Notes: generated by a model not told the origin, from the sequence alone. DNA of 64,000 bases from Bin5 sp965116395 (GCA_965116395.1 OZ220684.1:3534001-3598000), one strand, 5' to 3'; counted from the first letter of the stretch, positions 9,146-18,267 are shown. Numbers and translations: made by a program.

Positions 9146-10108
9146 TCAATCGTAACGAATTCTCGGATCGGCCACGGCGTACAGAATATCGGCCAGCAGG
9201 TTGCTGGCAAGAACCATCGTGGAGGCAATCAGAATGATCCCCATCAGGATCGGGTACTCCCGGTTCAACGTGGCCTGCCAGCCCAGCATACCAAGCCCCG
9301 GCCACTGGAAGATCGTCTCGATGATGATCGATCCCCCCAGCAGTTGACCCAGGCTCAGCGATGCGACCGTGATCATCGGCAAGAGCGCATTGCGGAGAGC
9401 GTGACGGAAGACCACGACCCGTTCTCGAAGCCCCTTGGCGCGCGCCGTAGTTACGAATTCCAGGTGCATTGTCTCCAACATGCTGGAACGCGTGTAACGC
9501 GCCCAGACACCGGCAAAGTAAGCGGCCAGGATGAACGAAGGCATGATGAGATGGTGAATCCGATCCCAAAGAGAGAAGGGTTCGCCAATCGTTTGCAGAC
9601 CGGAAGTGGGGAATATGTCCAGCTTCAGCGAAAAGACGTACATCGCGCCGAGAGCGAGGAAGAATGAAGGAATCGACAGTTGCGCGAAGGCGAGTACGGT
9701 GACGAGATAGTCGATCCAGGAGTACTGCTTGAGGGCCATTACGATCCCCATGGGAACGCCTGCCAGAAGGGATACGGCGAAAGCCGTCGCCATCAGCAGC
9801 AGCGTCGGACCGATACGCTGCTGCAGGAGTTCCATAACGGTATAACCACCGGTTAGGGGATATCCCAGGTCGCCGCGAACGGCTCTGCTTAGCCAGGTGA
9901 GATAGCGGCCCAGCCAGGGATCATTCAGACCAAGACTATCGCGCGCCGCTTCCAGCTCCTCGGCGGTCATCTCCAGCATGGCCCGCTCTCCCAGCAGCAT
10001 TGCCAGCGGGTCGCCCGGCGCAAGCGCATACAGCGCGAAGACGATCATGGTTATGCCGAAGAAGATCGGAATAGAGACTATTACACGTTGGATAATGTAC
10101 TTGGTCAT
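9146..10108 (-). CDS. ABC transporter permease, DppB/OppB type
   Basis: 320 residues, normal for DppB. It starts MTKYIIQRVIVSIPIFFGIT (first helix), followed by the family phrase YALAPGDPLAMLLGE and a periplasmic loop containing SLGLNDPWLGRYLTWL. The coupling loop is TARAKGLRERVVVFRHALRN. The protein forms the translocation pore with the next gene. It lies 170 bases after the M19 dipeptidase-like gene in the same direction; no terminator is seen between them, so one transcript is plausible. Ribosome site before the ATG is weak. Confidence 0.94.
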   Translation of the reverse strand: MTKYIIQRVIVSIPIFFGITMIVFALYALAPGDPLAMLLGERAMLEMTAEELEAARDSLGLNDPWLGRYLTWLSRAVRGDLGYPLTGGYTVMELLQQRIGPTLLLMATAFAVSLLAGVPMGIVMALKQYSWIDYLVTVLAFAQLSIPSFFLALGAMYVFSLKLDIFPTSGLQTIGEPFSLWDRIHHLIMPSFILAAYFAGVWARYTRSSMLETMHLEFVTTARAKGLRERVVVFRHALRNALLPMITVASLSLGQLLGGSIIIETIFQWPGLGMLGWQATLNREYPILMGIILIASTMVLASNLLADILYAVADPRIRYD

Positions 10109-10278
10109 CGCTCGTCAGTTCTCGGAGAGCGTATTCGCGTGTTGCGTACTACCACGTCTTGAATCTTCGGAAACGGGCGGCGTGTACGGCCTTTCGCTTC
10201 GTTCAGCGCTATGTAACCAGCGGGCGACGGCGCGAAATAGAGTGGCGGCAAGGTCAGGAGGATTTCCCCCTCTGCCTT

Positions 10279-11301
10279 TCAGGCATCCCAGACATCGTGG
10301 AATAGTCGCAACCAGTTTCCGCCCAGTATCTTTTCAACGTCGGCTGGACTGTAGCCCCGATCCAGAAGGGCCACGGCCAGATTCGGCATTTCATCGGGCG
10401 ACTCCAGGCCCAGGGGATAGCGCAGGCCGTCGCGCTGGCTTCGTGACAGGTCAACGAACTTGGCCGGAAATTTCGTGCCCTGCTGCGACCCGATATATCG
10501 TCCAAACGACTCCGGCTGATCCTGCGTAAAGTCGGTGCCGATGCCGACATGGTCGATGCCTACTATGGACACCATGTCATCGATAGCGTCGATGTAATCC
10601 GCTAAGGTGGAATCAAAGCCGGTGCGCAGAAAAGCCGTGATGGCCGTCGCGCCGATCACGCCCCCGCGCTCCGCCGCGAGCTTGAGGGCATCCTCCGTCT
10701 TGTTGCGGGGAACGTCGTAATAGGACTTGGCGTTGGCATGGGTTATCGCTACCGGTCGGTCCGACGCCTCAATCGCCTCCATTGTCGAGCGCACGCCAAC
10801 GTGGGAAAGGTCGATGAGAATGCCAAGGCGGTTCATATCCTCGATCGCGTCAACGCCAAAATGGCTCAGTCCGTCATCGCGGCGCTCATAGCAGCCGTTC
10901 CCCAGCAGATTGCGCTCGTGAAAGGTCAACTGGATGATCCGCACGCCCAGGGCATGGAACAGAGCCAGTCGGTCGAGATCGTTTTCGATCGGCGTGGCAT
11001 TCTGAAAGCCGAGGATGACGCCGACCTTGTTGTCCCGCTTGGCTTGCAGGATATCCTCCACGCTCTTGATTTGAAGGAGGGTCTCTTGGTATGTCCGGAA
11101 GCGCACCAGCCAGGCTGCAATGTGGTCCAGCGTCTGGGTATAATTTTCCAAAGTGGCGACCGTCGCGTTGAAAGCCGTAACGCCGCCGGCGTGCAGGCTC
11201 TCAAACACCGCCGGGCTGTCCCAATTGCTGACATTCAGACCGTCGATGATGACAGCCTCCTGGTAGAGCTTGCGTGCAGTCTCTTCGTGCGATGCAGTCA
11301 T
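10279..11301 (-). CDS. M19 membrane-dipeptidase family protein lacking the HxD metal pair
   Basis: 340 residues from the ATG at 11301 (GGAG seven bases upstream; a GTG at 11313 is the alternative). The fold is recognisable as peptidase M19: DLSHVG (H167), THANAK (H188) and GIDHVGIGTDF near 248-258. The N-terminal zinc motif, normally DGHND, is DGLNV here (residues 20-24), so two of the expected metal ligands are Leu and Val. E106 may match the bridging Glu. The protein may use one metal, have another substrate, or be inactive. No signal peptide. Its place between an amine oxidase and a peptide importer fits processing of an imported dipeptide-like compound. Confidence 0.82.
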   Translation of the reverse strand: MTASHEETARKLYQEAVIIDGLNVSNWDSPAVFESLHAGGVTAFNATVATLENYTQTLDHIAAWLVRFRTYQETLLQIKSVEDILQAKRDNKVGVILGFQNATPIENDLDRLALFHALGVRIIQLTFHERNLLGNGCYERRDDGLSHFGVDAIEDMNRLGILIDLSHVGVRSTMEAIEASDRPVAITHANAKSYYDVPRNKTEDALKLAAERGGVIGATAITAFLRTGFDSTLADYIDAIDDMVSIVGIDHVGIGTDFTQDQPESFGRYIGSQQGTKFPAKFVDLSRSQRDGLRYPLGLESPDEMPNLAVALLDRGYSPADVEKILGGNWLRLFHDVWDA

Positions 11302-11384
11302 CTTTTTCTCCACGGTGGATGCCGTCTTACTGCCTTGGGATCGGCTGCTCTGCGCTCAGCTTGGGAGCGGCGACGGGTTTCTGG

Positions 11385-12512
11385 TCATGCCCCGCCCACT
11401 TTGTCGAACCGGTCCAGCCGGAAACGCTCCACCGGATAGTCGGTGGCGCCGTCCGCGGCTAAGTCAGCCAGGATCTTCCCAATGAGTGTCGAAAATTTGA
11501 ACCCGTGCCCGGAGAATCCCGCGCCCACGAGTACATTAGGATTGCGGGGATGGGAGCCAATGAGAAAGTCCCGGTCCGGCGTCAACGTATACATGCAGGT
11601 CGATCCTTCGACGTAGGAGAAGCCGCTGCCGGGCATGATGGACTCAAGCCATCGTTGCAGTTCATCGCGCTTACCAAGGTCAAGAGTTCGATCGACTTCA
11701 GAGGGGGAGAATTCTGCGCCAAGCCCATCATCCGCGACCTTAAGCCCCGGGCCGTAGTCGGGAAAGCCGTAGAACTTGGTGTCGCTGTCGCCATAGACGG
11801 GCAGGGGGCCGGGCTGGTAAGGGGCTCGGTTTTTCGGTCGGAAGTAGAACTTCTGCTGGCGCGTAACGCGCAGCGGCAGCGCAAGCTCCGCCAGGATCTC
11901 GGAGGCCCAAGGGCCCGGCGAGATGATAAGCCGTTCGCAGCGATACTGGCCGGCGGATGTCTCAAGCACCGGCGACTCCCCGCTGAGGTCAATACGATCG
12001 ACGCGAACCTGGTCGTGGATGGTTGCCCCAAAACGCTGCGCCTGTTTCAGATGAGCCAGGACACTGCGGCCCGCATCCAGAAAACCAGCCCCGGGCGTAA
12101 GGCAGGCGACGGAGTCCTCGGGCAGTCGCAGTGCGGGGAACCGGGCCGAGACTTCCTGCGCCGTCAGCCTCTCATAGGGCCTTTTCAGCGCCTCCATTAC
12201 GCCCATTCTCTGTTCGACATTGTCGTTGCCGGGGCGCGCGAAGTATAGCAGTCCAGTAAGGTGGAGAAGCTTCTGGTCGGAGAGGGACTCCAACTCCTGC
12301 CAAAGAGGGAGGGCCTCTTCAGCGAGCTCTACGTAGAGCGGATCATCGTAAAAGTTGCGATAGATCCTCGAAAAGCCATGGGAGCTACCCAGGTCATGGC
12401 CGATCTGAAACTGCTCGATCCCGACCGCAGCCACCCCGCTGCGAGCAAGGTGATATAGGGCTGCGCTTCCCATGGCGCCCAATCCAACGACCAGAATGTC
12501 TGCGTTGCGCAT
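11385..12512 (-). CDS. Monomeric sarcosine oxidase / N-methyltryptophan oxidase-like flavoenzyme
   Basis: 375 residues, about the length of the family. The FAD site is ILVVGLGAMGSAALYHLARS (6-25). The substrate/flavin region SSHGFSRIYR lies near 43-52. C306 in STCMYTLTPD matches the Cys that covalently holds FAD in this family, and K258 in GPGLKV matches the oxygen-activating Lys. Expected reaction: oxidative demethylation of a secondary amino acid, giving formaldehyde, an amine and hydrogen peroxide. With the BKACE and old-yellow-type genes nearby this suggests use of N-methylated compounds. The exact substrate cannot be read from sequence. No clear ribosome site. Confidence 0.88.
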   Translation of the reverse strand: MRNADILVVGLGAMGSAALYHLARSGVAAVGIEQFQIGHDLGSSHGFSRIYRNFYDDPLYVELAEEALPLWQELESLSDQKLLHLTGLLYFARPGNDNVEQRMGVMEALKRPYERLTAQEVSARFPALRLPEDSVACLTPGAGFLDAGRSVLAHLKQAQRFGATIHDQVRVDRIDLSGESPVLETSAGQYRCERLIISPGPWASEILAELALPLRVTRQQKFYFRPKNRAPYQPGPLPVYGDSDTKFYGFPDYGPGLKVADDGLGAEFSPSEVDRTLDLGKRDELQRWLESIMPGSGFSYVEGSTCMYTLTPDRDFLIGSHPRNPNVLVGAGFSGHGFKFSTLIGKILADLAADGATDYPVERFRLDRFDKVGGA

Positions 12513-12849
12513 GATTACTTGAGCCGATTTGCGTTGAGGAAAGGATGTGAACTGAGCGGCCTGGAACAGGAATTCCTACCTGAAGTCTGGCCTGATTATA
12601 TGCGAAAGGGAGCAGACGATCAAATTGCCAAAAAATGTTGAATCATTGTCGTCAGTTGACATCGCTTGGTTAGGTCTCCTCGCCAGCGTTCCGATTGGCA
12701 AGCTCGGCCATGTCCCAGGCGTCCAGCCGCGGCAGACTGGCGCGATCGCCTGTTGCGAACGCGGCAACGCCTACGCTGTCACTGTGTGTATGATTGATGC
12801 GGCTGGTGCGGGAGCGAGATGCTCGCTACTCTTTCCTCGTCGTTCTCTT
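12513..12849. other. 337-bp gap, possible coding remnant on the minus strand
   Basis: No complete gene is seen. On the minus strand a short open stretch ending at a TAA (12670-12672) reads SVGVAAFATGDRASLPRLDA and then WDMAELANRNAGEET. It has the composition of a real protein C-terminus but lacks a start, so it may be a gene remnant. I do not recognise the family. No promoter or terminator was found. Confidence 0.25.
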
Positions 12850-13794
12850 CTACTTGTCGATGCCCAACATCCTGCGGGTCTCTTCGATCGTGGCGACGCC
12901 TCTACCGAGGTCGTTGGCGATGCGCGCGATCCGCTCCACCATCTGCGCGTTGCTCTGCGCCAACTCACCGCGCTGGTAGTGGATACAGTCCTCCAACCCG
13001 GTGCGCACATGACCACCCAGCAGCATCGCCATCACGTTAACCTGAATCTCCTCAAGGCCCAGCGCGCATGTCTGGAAGAGGGAATCCTCGGGCAGGTTGC
13101 GGACCATGTAGAGGAAACTGTCCATGCTGGTGTTGATACCGCTTTGCTGCCCGAAGACCAGCTGCAAAAAGTAGGGTTTGTCGAGCGCGTCGCGTTGGAT
13201 GAGATAGTCCAGAATGTCGAGATGGCCGGGATGGTAGAGGAAGACCTGCGGCTTGATCCCGCGCTCCCGCAGACGGTGTGCGGTGCGCTCGGAGTCGTCG
13301 AAGGTGGCGACGGTGACTTTGCTGGGCCCGCTGTCGCCGCCGGTGTAGGCGGCGCCGCCGCGAAAGGTCATCGGGCCGGGGTTGAAGGCCATGATATCGG
13401 GGCCGGCTTCGATCGGTGCAGACTTGTAATGGTGTGCAGTTCCAACGAAATCGCTGCCCGCAGTCGTCAGGTCTGCGAATCCTTGCGAGTTGTCGACCAG
13501 GATCTGCGGCGCTTTGGCGCGCATAAAGTCGTTGATTTCGCGATAGCGGTCCGCTTCGTGGGATGACTGGGTAGGGTCGTCGGCCTGGCGGGCGTGGATG
13601 TGGATGATGGTGGCGCCGGCCGCGAAGACCTCGGCAGCAGCATCAGCCTGCTCTGCGGCGGTTACCGGCATCGCCGGATTCTCGCTCTTCTGATGCCCAC
13701 CGGTAACAACCGCGCTGATGATCACCGGCGGCATGCCTTCGCTGATCCGTTTGACATACTCGCGTTGGTTCGTGTAATCCCAGGTGATGTCCAT
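12850..13794 (-). CDS. BKACE family beta-keto acid cleavage enzyme
   Basis: 314 residues, the usual length. GAGGAG lies eight bases before the ATG. The zinc-binding HxH is visible in ATIIHIHAR (H65, H67), with the family's N-terminal PPVIISAVVTGG before it. Enzymes of this family use acetyl-CoA to cleave beta-keto acids, releasing acetoacetate and a CoA ester. Members act on 3-keto-5-aminohexanoate, dehydrocarnitine and similar compounds. The preceding dehydrogenases (13806-16873) could make the beta-keto substrate by oxidising a hydroxy acid. Specificity is not known; a carnitine-like substrate is a hypothesis based on the amine-oxidase neighbour. Confidence 0.9.
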   Translation of the reverse strand: MDITWDYTNQREYVKRISEGMPPVIISAVVTGGHQKSENPAMPVTAAEQADAAAEVFAAGATIIHIHARQADDPTQSSHEADRYREINDFMRAKAPQILVDNSQGFADLTTAGSDFVGTAHHYKSAPIEAGPDIMAFNPGPMTFRGGAAYTGGDSGPSKVTVATFDDSERTAHRLRERGIKPQVFLYHPGHLDILDYLIQRDALDKPYFLQLVFGQQSGINTSMDSFLYMVRNLPEDSLFQTCALGLEEIQVNVMAMLLGGHVRTGLEDCIHYQRGELAQSNAQMVERIARIANDLGRGVATIEETRRMLGIDK

Positions 13795-13805
13795 GCAAAT
13801 GCTCC

Positions 13806-14894
13806 TCAGTTGGGAACTATTACGCCTTTGATGAAGCCATCAAGTTCTATTTCGCCTGCGGCGGCGAGCACTGCTGTCTCGGCCTCAGCCAGCGGGAAAC
13901 GGTGTGTGACCATCTTCTCGATAGGATAGCGGCGGGATTCGACGATCTTGATGGCAGCTTGCACGGCGGGGGTATCGTGCGTATTCACGCCCTGCACGCG
14001 CAGCTCCTTGATGGGGATCTTGCTGGGAACGATGGAGACCTCTTGCGCGCCGGTGTTCGAGCCGACGACGACGACACCCAGCGGCCGCGCCAGGTCAAGA
14101 GCGAGAGGAAACGAGGCTGTAGCGCCGGTCAGGTCCACAACCAGGTCGGCCAATACGCCGTCGGTAAGCTCCAAAACGGCTTCGACCGGATCATCGCGGT
14201 CAAGATTAATGATATGGGTTGCGCCGAAAAGTTTGGACAGCTCGAAACGGTGTTTGTCGCGGGTCAGGCCGACTACGATAATCTTTGATGCACCGGCCTC
14301 GTTGGCTGCCAAGATTGCGGCCAGGCCCTGCCCGCCCGGGCCAATAACGACTACGTTATCGCCGATGGCGGCCCCGCCTTTAGTGCGCACCCAGCGCAGG
14401 CCGTTGCCGATGTTGGCGCAGGTCATGGCCGCGGCTTCGGCAGGCACATCTTCTGCGATGCGATGCACGCGCGAATTGGGCGCCAGATACATGTACTGGC
14501 TATATGCGCCCCACAGGTGAGGCGGCACGCTGGACGGCGTGGTACCGCCGTAGCCCTGATGCTCTTTGCAGAAACGGTATTCGCCGAGCAGGCACCAGCG
14601 GCAGTGCCCGCAGCCGAAGAGGTGCTCGACGATGACGCGATCGCCGACCTGGACGCGCCAGCGGGCGGCGGCCCGGCTGCCGAGTTGCTCGATGTGCCCG
14701 ACGAGCTCGTGCCCCATTATGAGGGGAAAACGATGGGGTTCGGTCCAACTGTAAATACGGGGATCGCTGCCGCAGACACCGCACAGTTCGACTCGCAGCA
14801 GGCCGTCGTCTTCGTTGATATTGGGCAGGTCGAAGGCCTGAACCTCCATTTTTCGCGTAGTCACTACGACCGCGGCTTGTATTTTGGTTGACAA
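13806..14894 (-). CDS. Zinc-dependent medium-chain dehydrogenase (threonine/sorbitol dehydrogenase-like)
   Basis: 362 residues from a TTG at 14894, chosen because GGGAGG lies six bases upstream; a GTG at 14924 has no such site. Catalytic zinc ligands are visible in CGVCGSD and MGHE, and the four-Cys structural zinc lobe in GCGHCRWCLLGEYRFC. The Rossmann glycine motif follows (VVIGPGGQGLAAILAA). Reaction: NAD(P)-dependent oxidation of a secondary alcohol. It lies 11 bases before the BKACE gene, so the two are probably co-translated steps of one pathway. Confidence 0.9.
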   Translation of the reverse strand: MSTKIQAAVVVTTRKMEVQAFDLPNINEDDGLLRVELCGVCGSDPRIYSWTEPHRFPLIMGHELVGHIEQLGSRAAARWRVQVGDRVIVEHLFGCGHCRWCLLGEYRFCKEHQGYGGTTPSSVPPHLWGAYSQYMYLAPNSRVHRIAEDVPAEAAAMTCANIGNGLRWVRTKGGAAIGDNVVVIGPGGQGLAAILAANEAGASKIIVVGLTRDKHRFELSKLFGATHIINLDRDDPVEAVLELTDGVLADLVVDLTGATASFPLALDLARPLGVVVVGSNTGAQEVSIVPSKIPIKELRVQGVNTHDTPAVQAAIKIVESRRYPIEKMVTHRFPLAEAETAVLAAAGEIELDGFIKGVIVPN

Positions 14895-14968
14895 GTCAGA
14901 CCCTCCCTTGCCGGGCGAGAGCACCCCAGTTGGATGCGCGATGCGTTACAAAATGGATGGTTTTACAG

Positions 14969-16063
14969 TCAGGTCAGGTCAAAGATGACCTTCATCATCC
15001 CTGCCGCGCCATGGTCGATCAGGCTGTAGGCCCGGGGCGCTTCCTCCAGGGGGAAACGATGCGTGATCAGACCGCTGACGTCGAGTTTGCCGGTGTGCAG
15101 CAGCTTGATGATTACATTGTGAACGCGGATGATATCCCAACGGCGATGGTAGAGTCCGCCATCAGGGCTTTCGGGGGGCAGACGATAGCCGCCGCTGCGG
15201 GAGTGGAGGATCTGGCCGGCGCTGCGGCAGAACTCTTCGCCCAGATAGAGGTCGTCGGCGGGACCGTCGTACATTCCAACGGCAACGACTTTGGGGAAAG
15301 GGGTCCCGCAGTGGAGGGCCAGACCGATGCCGCTTGCCTGGCCGGAGCATTCGAAACAGACGTCGGCGCCGGGCCCACCGAGGATGCGCTTCACCTCGCG
15401 CCCAACATCACCGTGGGTAGGGTTAAGAGCGTAATCGGCGCCGAGGCGCTTTGCGGTTTCGAGTCTTTCGTCGAGCAGATCGATGGCGATGACCGGGTCG
15501 GCGCCGGAGAGTTTGCATAGCTGCATAGTGAGGAGGCCGACCACGCCTTGGCCGACTATCACGGCGCTCTCGCCGATCCGCACCGGCCCGACGAGGACGG
15601 CGTCCAAGGCGACGGTGCCCAGGCTAATGAAGACGTACTTTTCGAGATCGTCGTCGGGGGGCAGCGGACGGGGAAAGACGCTTACGCCGACGCCGCGGGT
15701 TGTCGCCCCGACCTTGGCCTGATCCAGGTTGAAGTTTCTGGTCTGGCGGTGGTGCGCGGAGGCCATGACGATGTCGCCGACAGCCAGTTCGCCCACTTCA
15801 GCCCCGACCTCCACGACACGGGCGACATCCTCGTAACCGTAGGTGAAAGGGTGTTGCATGGAATGCCCGTCGGTAACGAAGCCGTCGGTCTCCACACTGC
15901 GGCCATGCCAGACGGCTTCGCCGCGAAAATGGGAACGCTCAGTGCCGTGGCTGATGCCGGAGTAGAGATTCTCCACCTTCACATCCCTGGGACCAAGCGG
16001 CGGGTCGGTATATTCGCTTATTTCCACCTGCCGGGGACCTACAAACAGGACTTGCTTTGGCAT
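14969..16063 (-). CDS. Medium-chain dehydrogenase/reductase without the structural zinc lobe
   Basis: 364 residues. The fold is shown by SGISHGTERSHFRG at the N-terminus and the Rossmann motif AVIVGQGVVGLLTMQLCKL near 190. The four-Cys structural zinc motif is absent, as in the bacteriochlorophyllide-dehydrogenase/bi-domain oxidoreductase branch of the superfamily. It begins seven bases after the SDR gene and precedes another dehydrogenase, so three oxidoreductases form a run. Role: oxidation of a sugar- or polyol-like alcohol in the same pathway (inference). Ribosome site weak. Confidence 0.85.
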   Translation of the reverse strand: MPKQVLFVGPRQVEISEYTDPPLGPRDVKVENLYSGISHGTERSHFRGEAVWHGRSVETDGFVTDGHSMQHPFTYGYEDVARVVEVGAEVGELAVGDIVMASAHHRQTRNFNLDQAKVGATTRGVGVSVFPRPLPPDDDLEKYVFISLGTVALDAVLVGPVRIGESAVIVGQGVVGLLTMQLCKLSGADPVIAIDLLDERLETAKRLGADYALNPTHGDVGREVKRILGGPGADVCFECSGQASGIGLALHCGTPFPKVVAVGMYDGPADDLYLGEEFCRSAGQILHSRSGGYRLPPESPDGGLYHRRWDIIRVHNVIIKLLHTGKLDVSGLITHRFPLEEAPRAYSLIDHGAAGMMKVIFDLT

Positions 16064-16069
16064 AGTTGG

Positions 16070-16873
16070 TTAGGGCGCAAAACCGCAGGTCAGTCCGCCG
16101 TCGACGAGCAGATTGACGCCGGTGATATATTTGGCCTCGTCGGATGCCAGGAACAATGCTGCGTAGGCGACATCCCAGGCATCCCCCATCTTTTTCATCG
16201 GGCACAGGTTGTCGCGCTGCCTGATCATCTCTTCGAAACCCTCATCCGAATAGGCGTCCTGGAGGCCCTGGGTGATGAAGGGCGTGTTCATCAGGCCGGG
16301 CAGGACACAGTTTGCGCGGATGCCCTTTGGGGCATACTGCATGGCGATATTCTGCGTCAACTGGTTGATGGCGCCTTTGGAGGCGTTGTAGGAGACACTT
16401 GGGTAGCCGGTGTAGCGGATGCCGGCGATGGAGGAGATGTTGACAATCGCGCCGCTGCCCTGCTTCTCCATTTGGGGGATACAAAACTTGCAGGTCAGAA
16501 ACATTCCTTTCACATTGACATCCAACAGCCGGTCCCAGTTTTCTTCGCTGATTTCAACGGGTCCGCCGATTTCGATAATGCCGACGTTGTTGTGGAGGAT
16601 ATCGATTCTGCCATAGGTCTCGATGCAGGCCGCTGCCATTGCGTCAACGGCCTGGGAATCGGTGACGTCGGCCTTGAAAGTGGTACATTCTCCGCCTTCC
16701 TGCTCGATAATGGCTTTTGTCTCGTTGGCGGCCTCGGGGTTGTAATCGACGAGGAAGACTTTGGCGCCTTCGCGGGCATAGAGTACCGCGGCGGCTTTGC
16801 CGTTACCCCAGCCGGGACCGACCGAACCGGCGCCGGTTACGAGGGCGACTTTTTCTTTTACACGATCTGTCAT
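16070..16873 (-). CDS. Short-chain dehydrogenase/reductase (SDR)
   Basis: 267 residues from the ATG at 16873 (GAGG upstream). Classical SDR features: a cofactor loop VTGAGSVGPGWGNGKAAAV, longer than the standard TGxxxGxG; NNVG in place of NNAG; catalytic Ser in IVNISSIAG; and YNASKGAIN as YxxxK. Ends with GVNLLVDGGLTCGF, the usual C-terminal signature. It is the first gene of the leftward catabolic run. Predicted role: NAD(P)-dependent oxidation of a hydroxy group in an imported substrate; specificity unknown. Confidence 0.92.
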   Translation of the reverse strand: MTDRVKEKVALVTGAGSVGPGWGNGKAAAVLYAREGAKVFLVDYNPEAANETKAIIEQEGGECTTFKADVTDSQAVDAMAAACIETYGRIDILHNNVGIIEIGGPVEISEENWDRLLDVNVKGMFLTCKFCIPQMEKQGSGAIVNISSIAGIRYTGYPSVSYNASKGAINQLTQNIAMQYAPKGIRANCVLPGLMNTPFITQGLQDAYSDEGFEEMIRQRDNLCPMKKMGDAWDVAYAALFLASDEAKYITGVNLLVDGGLTCGFAP

Positions 16874-17744
16874 CGGTACCTCACACTTGGTAGGTTTGGT
16901 TGTCAGTAGTTGCAATGATTCAGAGGACTAGATTCACTGGCGGCAATGTCCCGGTTAGCGGTGACCGTTCATTTACTGGCCTGCCAGGCAGAATAGTATG
17001 GGAGAGTAACCGCTGTGCAAATGACGGCAACCGGAATTGGAGTGCCGCTGCCATGAATATTGAAGATGTCCTCCTCAGGGAGCGAAATTGGGCTGAGTCT
17101 GTCAGTCGTTACGGCAGCCTGTAAAGCTCACTGGATATTGGCAGAATCTATCACACGTGATCAGTCTGGTCAATCCCATTTTCCTGGGGCCAGCTATCTA
17201 ACCGGCACTCTCATGCGCCCGGCGGGCCCCGGCAGAGAGCCGCCGCGGTCGTTGTGGCAGTCCAGGTAAGTCAAGCAGCAAAGGCTGGATATGAGAGGTG
17301 CATAATAGTGCGGATTGTGCGGAGCAGGAGGCCAGATCGCGCAACTCGGCTGGGGACCGCTACTGCATTTCACTGTTTGGCAGCAGCTAGTAAGCCGGAT
17401 AAGGTGGCTGTCCTGATCAGCTCTTCATCGAAGGCATCCTTCAAGCCAGCGGGTCAGGTAAGCTGGTAGCGGCCGACGGGGTGGTAGAGGGGCACGGCTG
17501 TGCTGAAGACGTAAGGTTGGTGAGGCATGGTTTTGGAGGGGGGCGTTGCGGGGGCGCAGCCCCTGCACAAGGGAGGGCCGAAGGCCCGACCGCCCATATA
17601 CAAAAGACGAGTATGGAGGAGAGCGGAGGGAGTGAATCACCTGCACCAGCCGCGCTAAGGGTTGCGGATCAGTTGCGGCTGCATGGCTATTCTTGGCGTT
17701 GAATGTTGGGGCTGGTTCCACTTGGGTAAGGGGCTCTAAGTGTG
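16874..17744. other. 871-bp gap, mostly non-coding
   Basis: No convincing gene is seen on either strand. The right part holds copy A of a structured intergenic repeat (17535-17695), annotated separately. The rest has no recognisable hairpin or promoter. Confidence 0.5.
17535..17695. repeat. Structured intergenic repeat, copy A
   Basis: Shares long stretches with 37617-37756. It has two neighbouring hairpins: 17548-17566 (8-bp stem with one G:T pair, loop GCA) and 17575-17587 (GGGCC, GAA, GGCCC). Then come GACCGCCCATAT and, about 65 bases on, AGGGTTGCGGATCAGTTGCG. The second hairpin differs in sequence between the copies but keeps its pairing. Confidence 0.75.
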
Positions 17745-18242
17745 TTAGTCCTCTCCACGGATAGATATGAGAGCACTGCTTGCTATATCTGCCCAGGGGC
17801 CCGTCAGGTTCTCACTCATCCATCGAATACGCTTTTCTGCCCGCTTCTCCCTGAACTCGCCGAGTTGCCGCACCACAACTTCGGCTAATCCAGGCCGGGC
17901 AGGATAACGATCTTTGGCGATATGTGTAGGTAATCTGTCCAGAAGATCAAGCAGATGCTGACGTATCTCCTCTGTGTCAGGAGACGCTATCCACACTTCG
18001 CGATCGTTGCTCGATCCACCGCCGGAATGACGCATTAGCGGCCCGATCGGAATCGGATCGCGCTCGGGCCTTCGATGCGGGTGATTGGCGCAGTAAGTCC
18101 AAAAAGGGTTCTCAATTAAGACATGCCTGATCTCGCAGTAAGGATCCACGTCGGAATCCTCGGCTCTGCTGTAACCCTTTTCTCCGTGATTCCTGCGGTT
18201 GAACCAGCAGGTTCCACAGCAGTCTGAGCCGCCATTGGGCAT
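17745..18242 (-). CDS. Hypothetical Cys-rich protein
   Basis: 165 residues from the ATG at 18242, chosen because AAAGGA lies at normal spacing upstream; the in-frame ATG nine bases earlier is too close to that site. Five Cys lie in the first 60 residues (DCCGTCWFN, DPYCEIRH, YCANHPHRR), which could hold a metal ion or cluster. The rest is charged and helical, including IRQHLLDLLDRLPTHIAKD and Arg-rich FREKRAEKRIRW. No signal peptide or membrane segment. I do not recognise the family. It lies just past the terminator of the lipoprotein gene, so it should have its own transcript. Confidence 0.7.
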   Translation of the reverse strand: MPNGGSDCCGTCWFNRRNHGEKGYSRAEDSDVDPYCEIRHVLIENPFWTYCANHPHRRPERDPIPIGPLMRHSGGGSSNDREVWIASPDTEEIRQHLLDLLDRLPTHIAKDRYPARPGLAEVVVRQLGEFREKRAEKRIRWMSENLTGPWADIASSALISIRGED

Positions 18243-18267
18243 GGTAAGCATTCCTTTTGTGGGGTAC

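Noticed and set aside
12811..12830. Small hairpin AGCGAG/CTCGCT downstream of the BKACE gene.
   Set aside because: Six-bp stem, three-base loop and no T-run; not enough for a terminator call.
15548..16909. 453-codon open frame on the plus strand.
   Set aside because: Antisense to two dehydrogenase genes with complete motifs; no ribosome site or known motif of its own.
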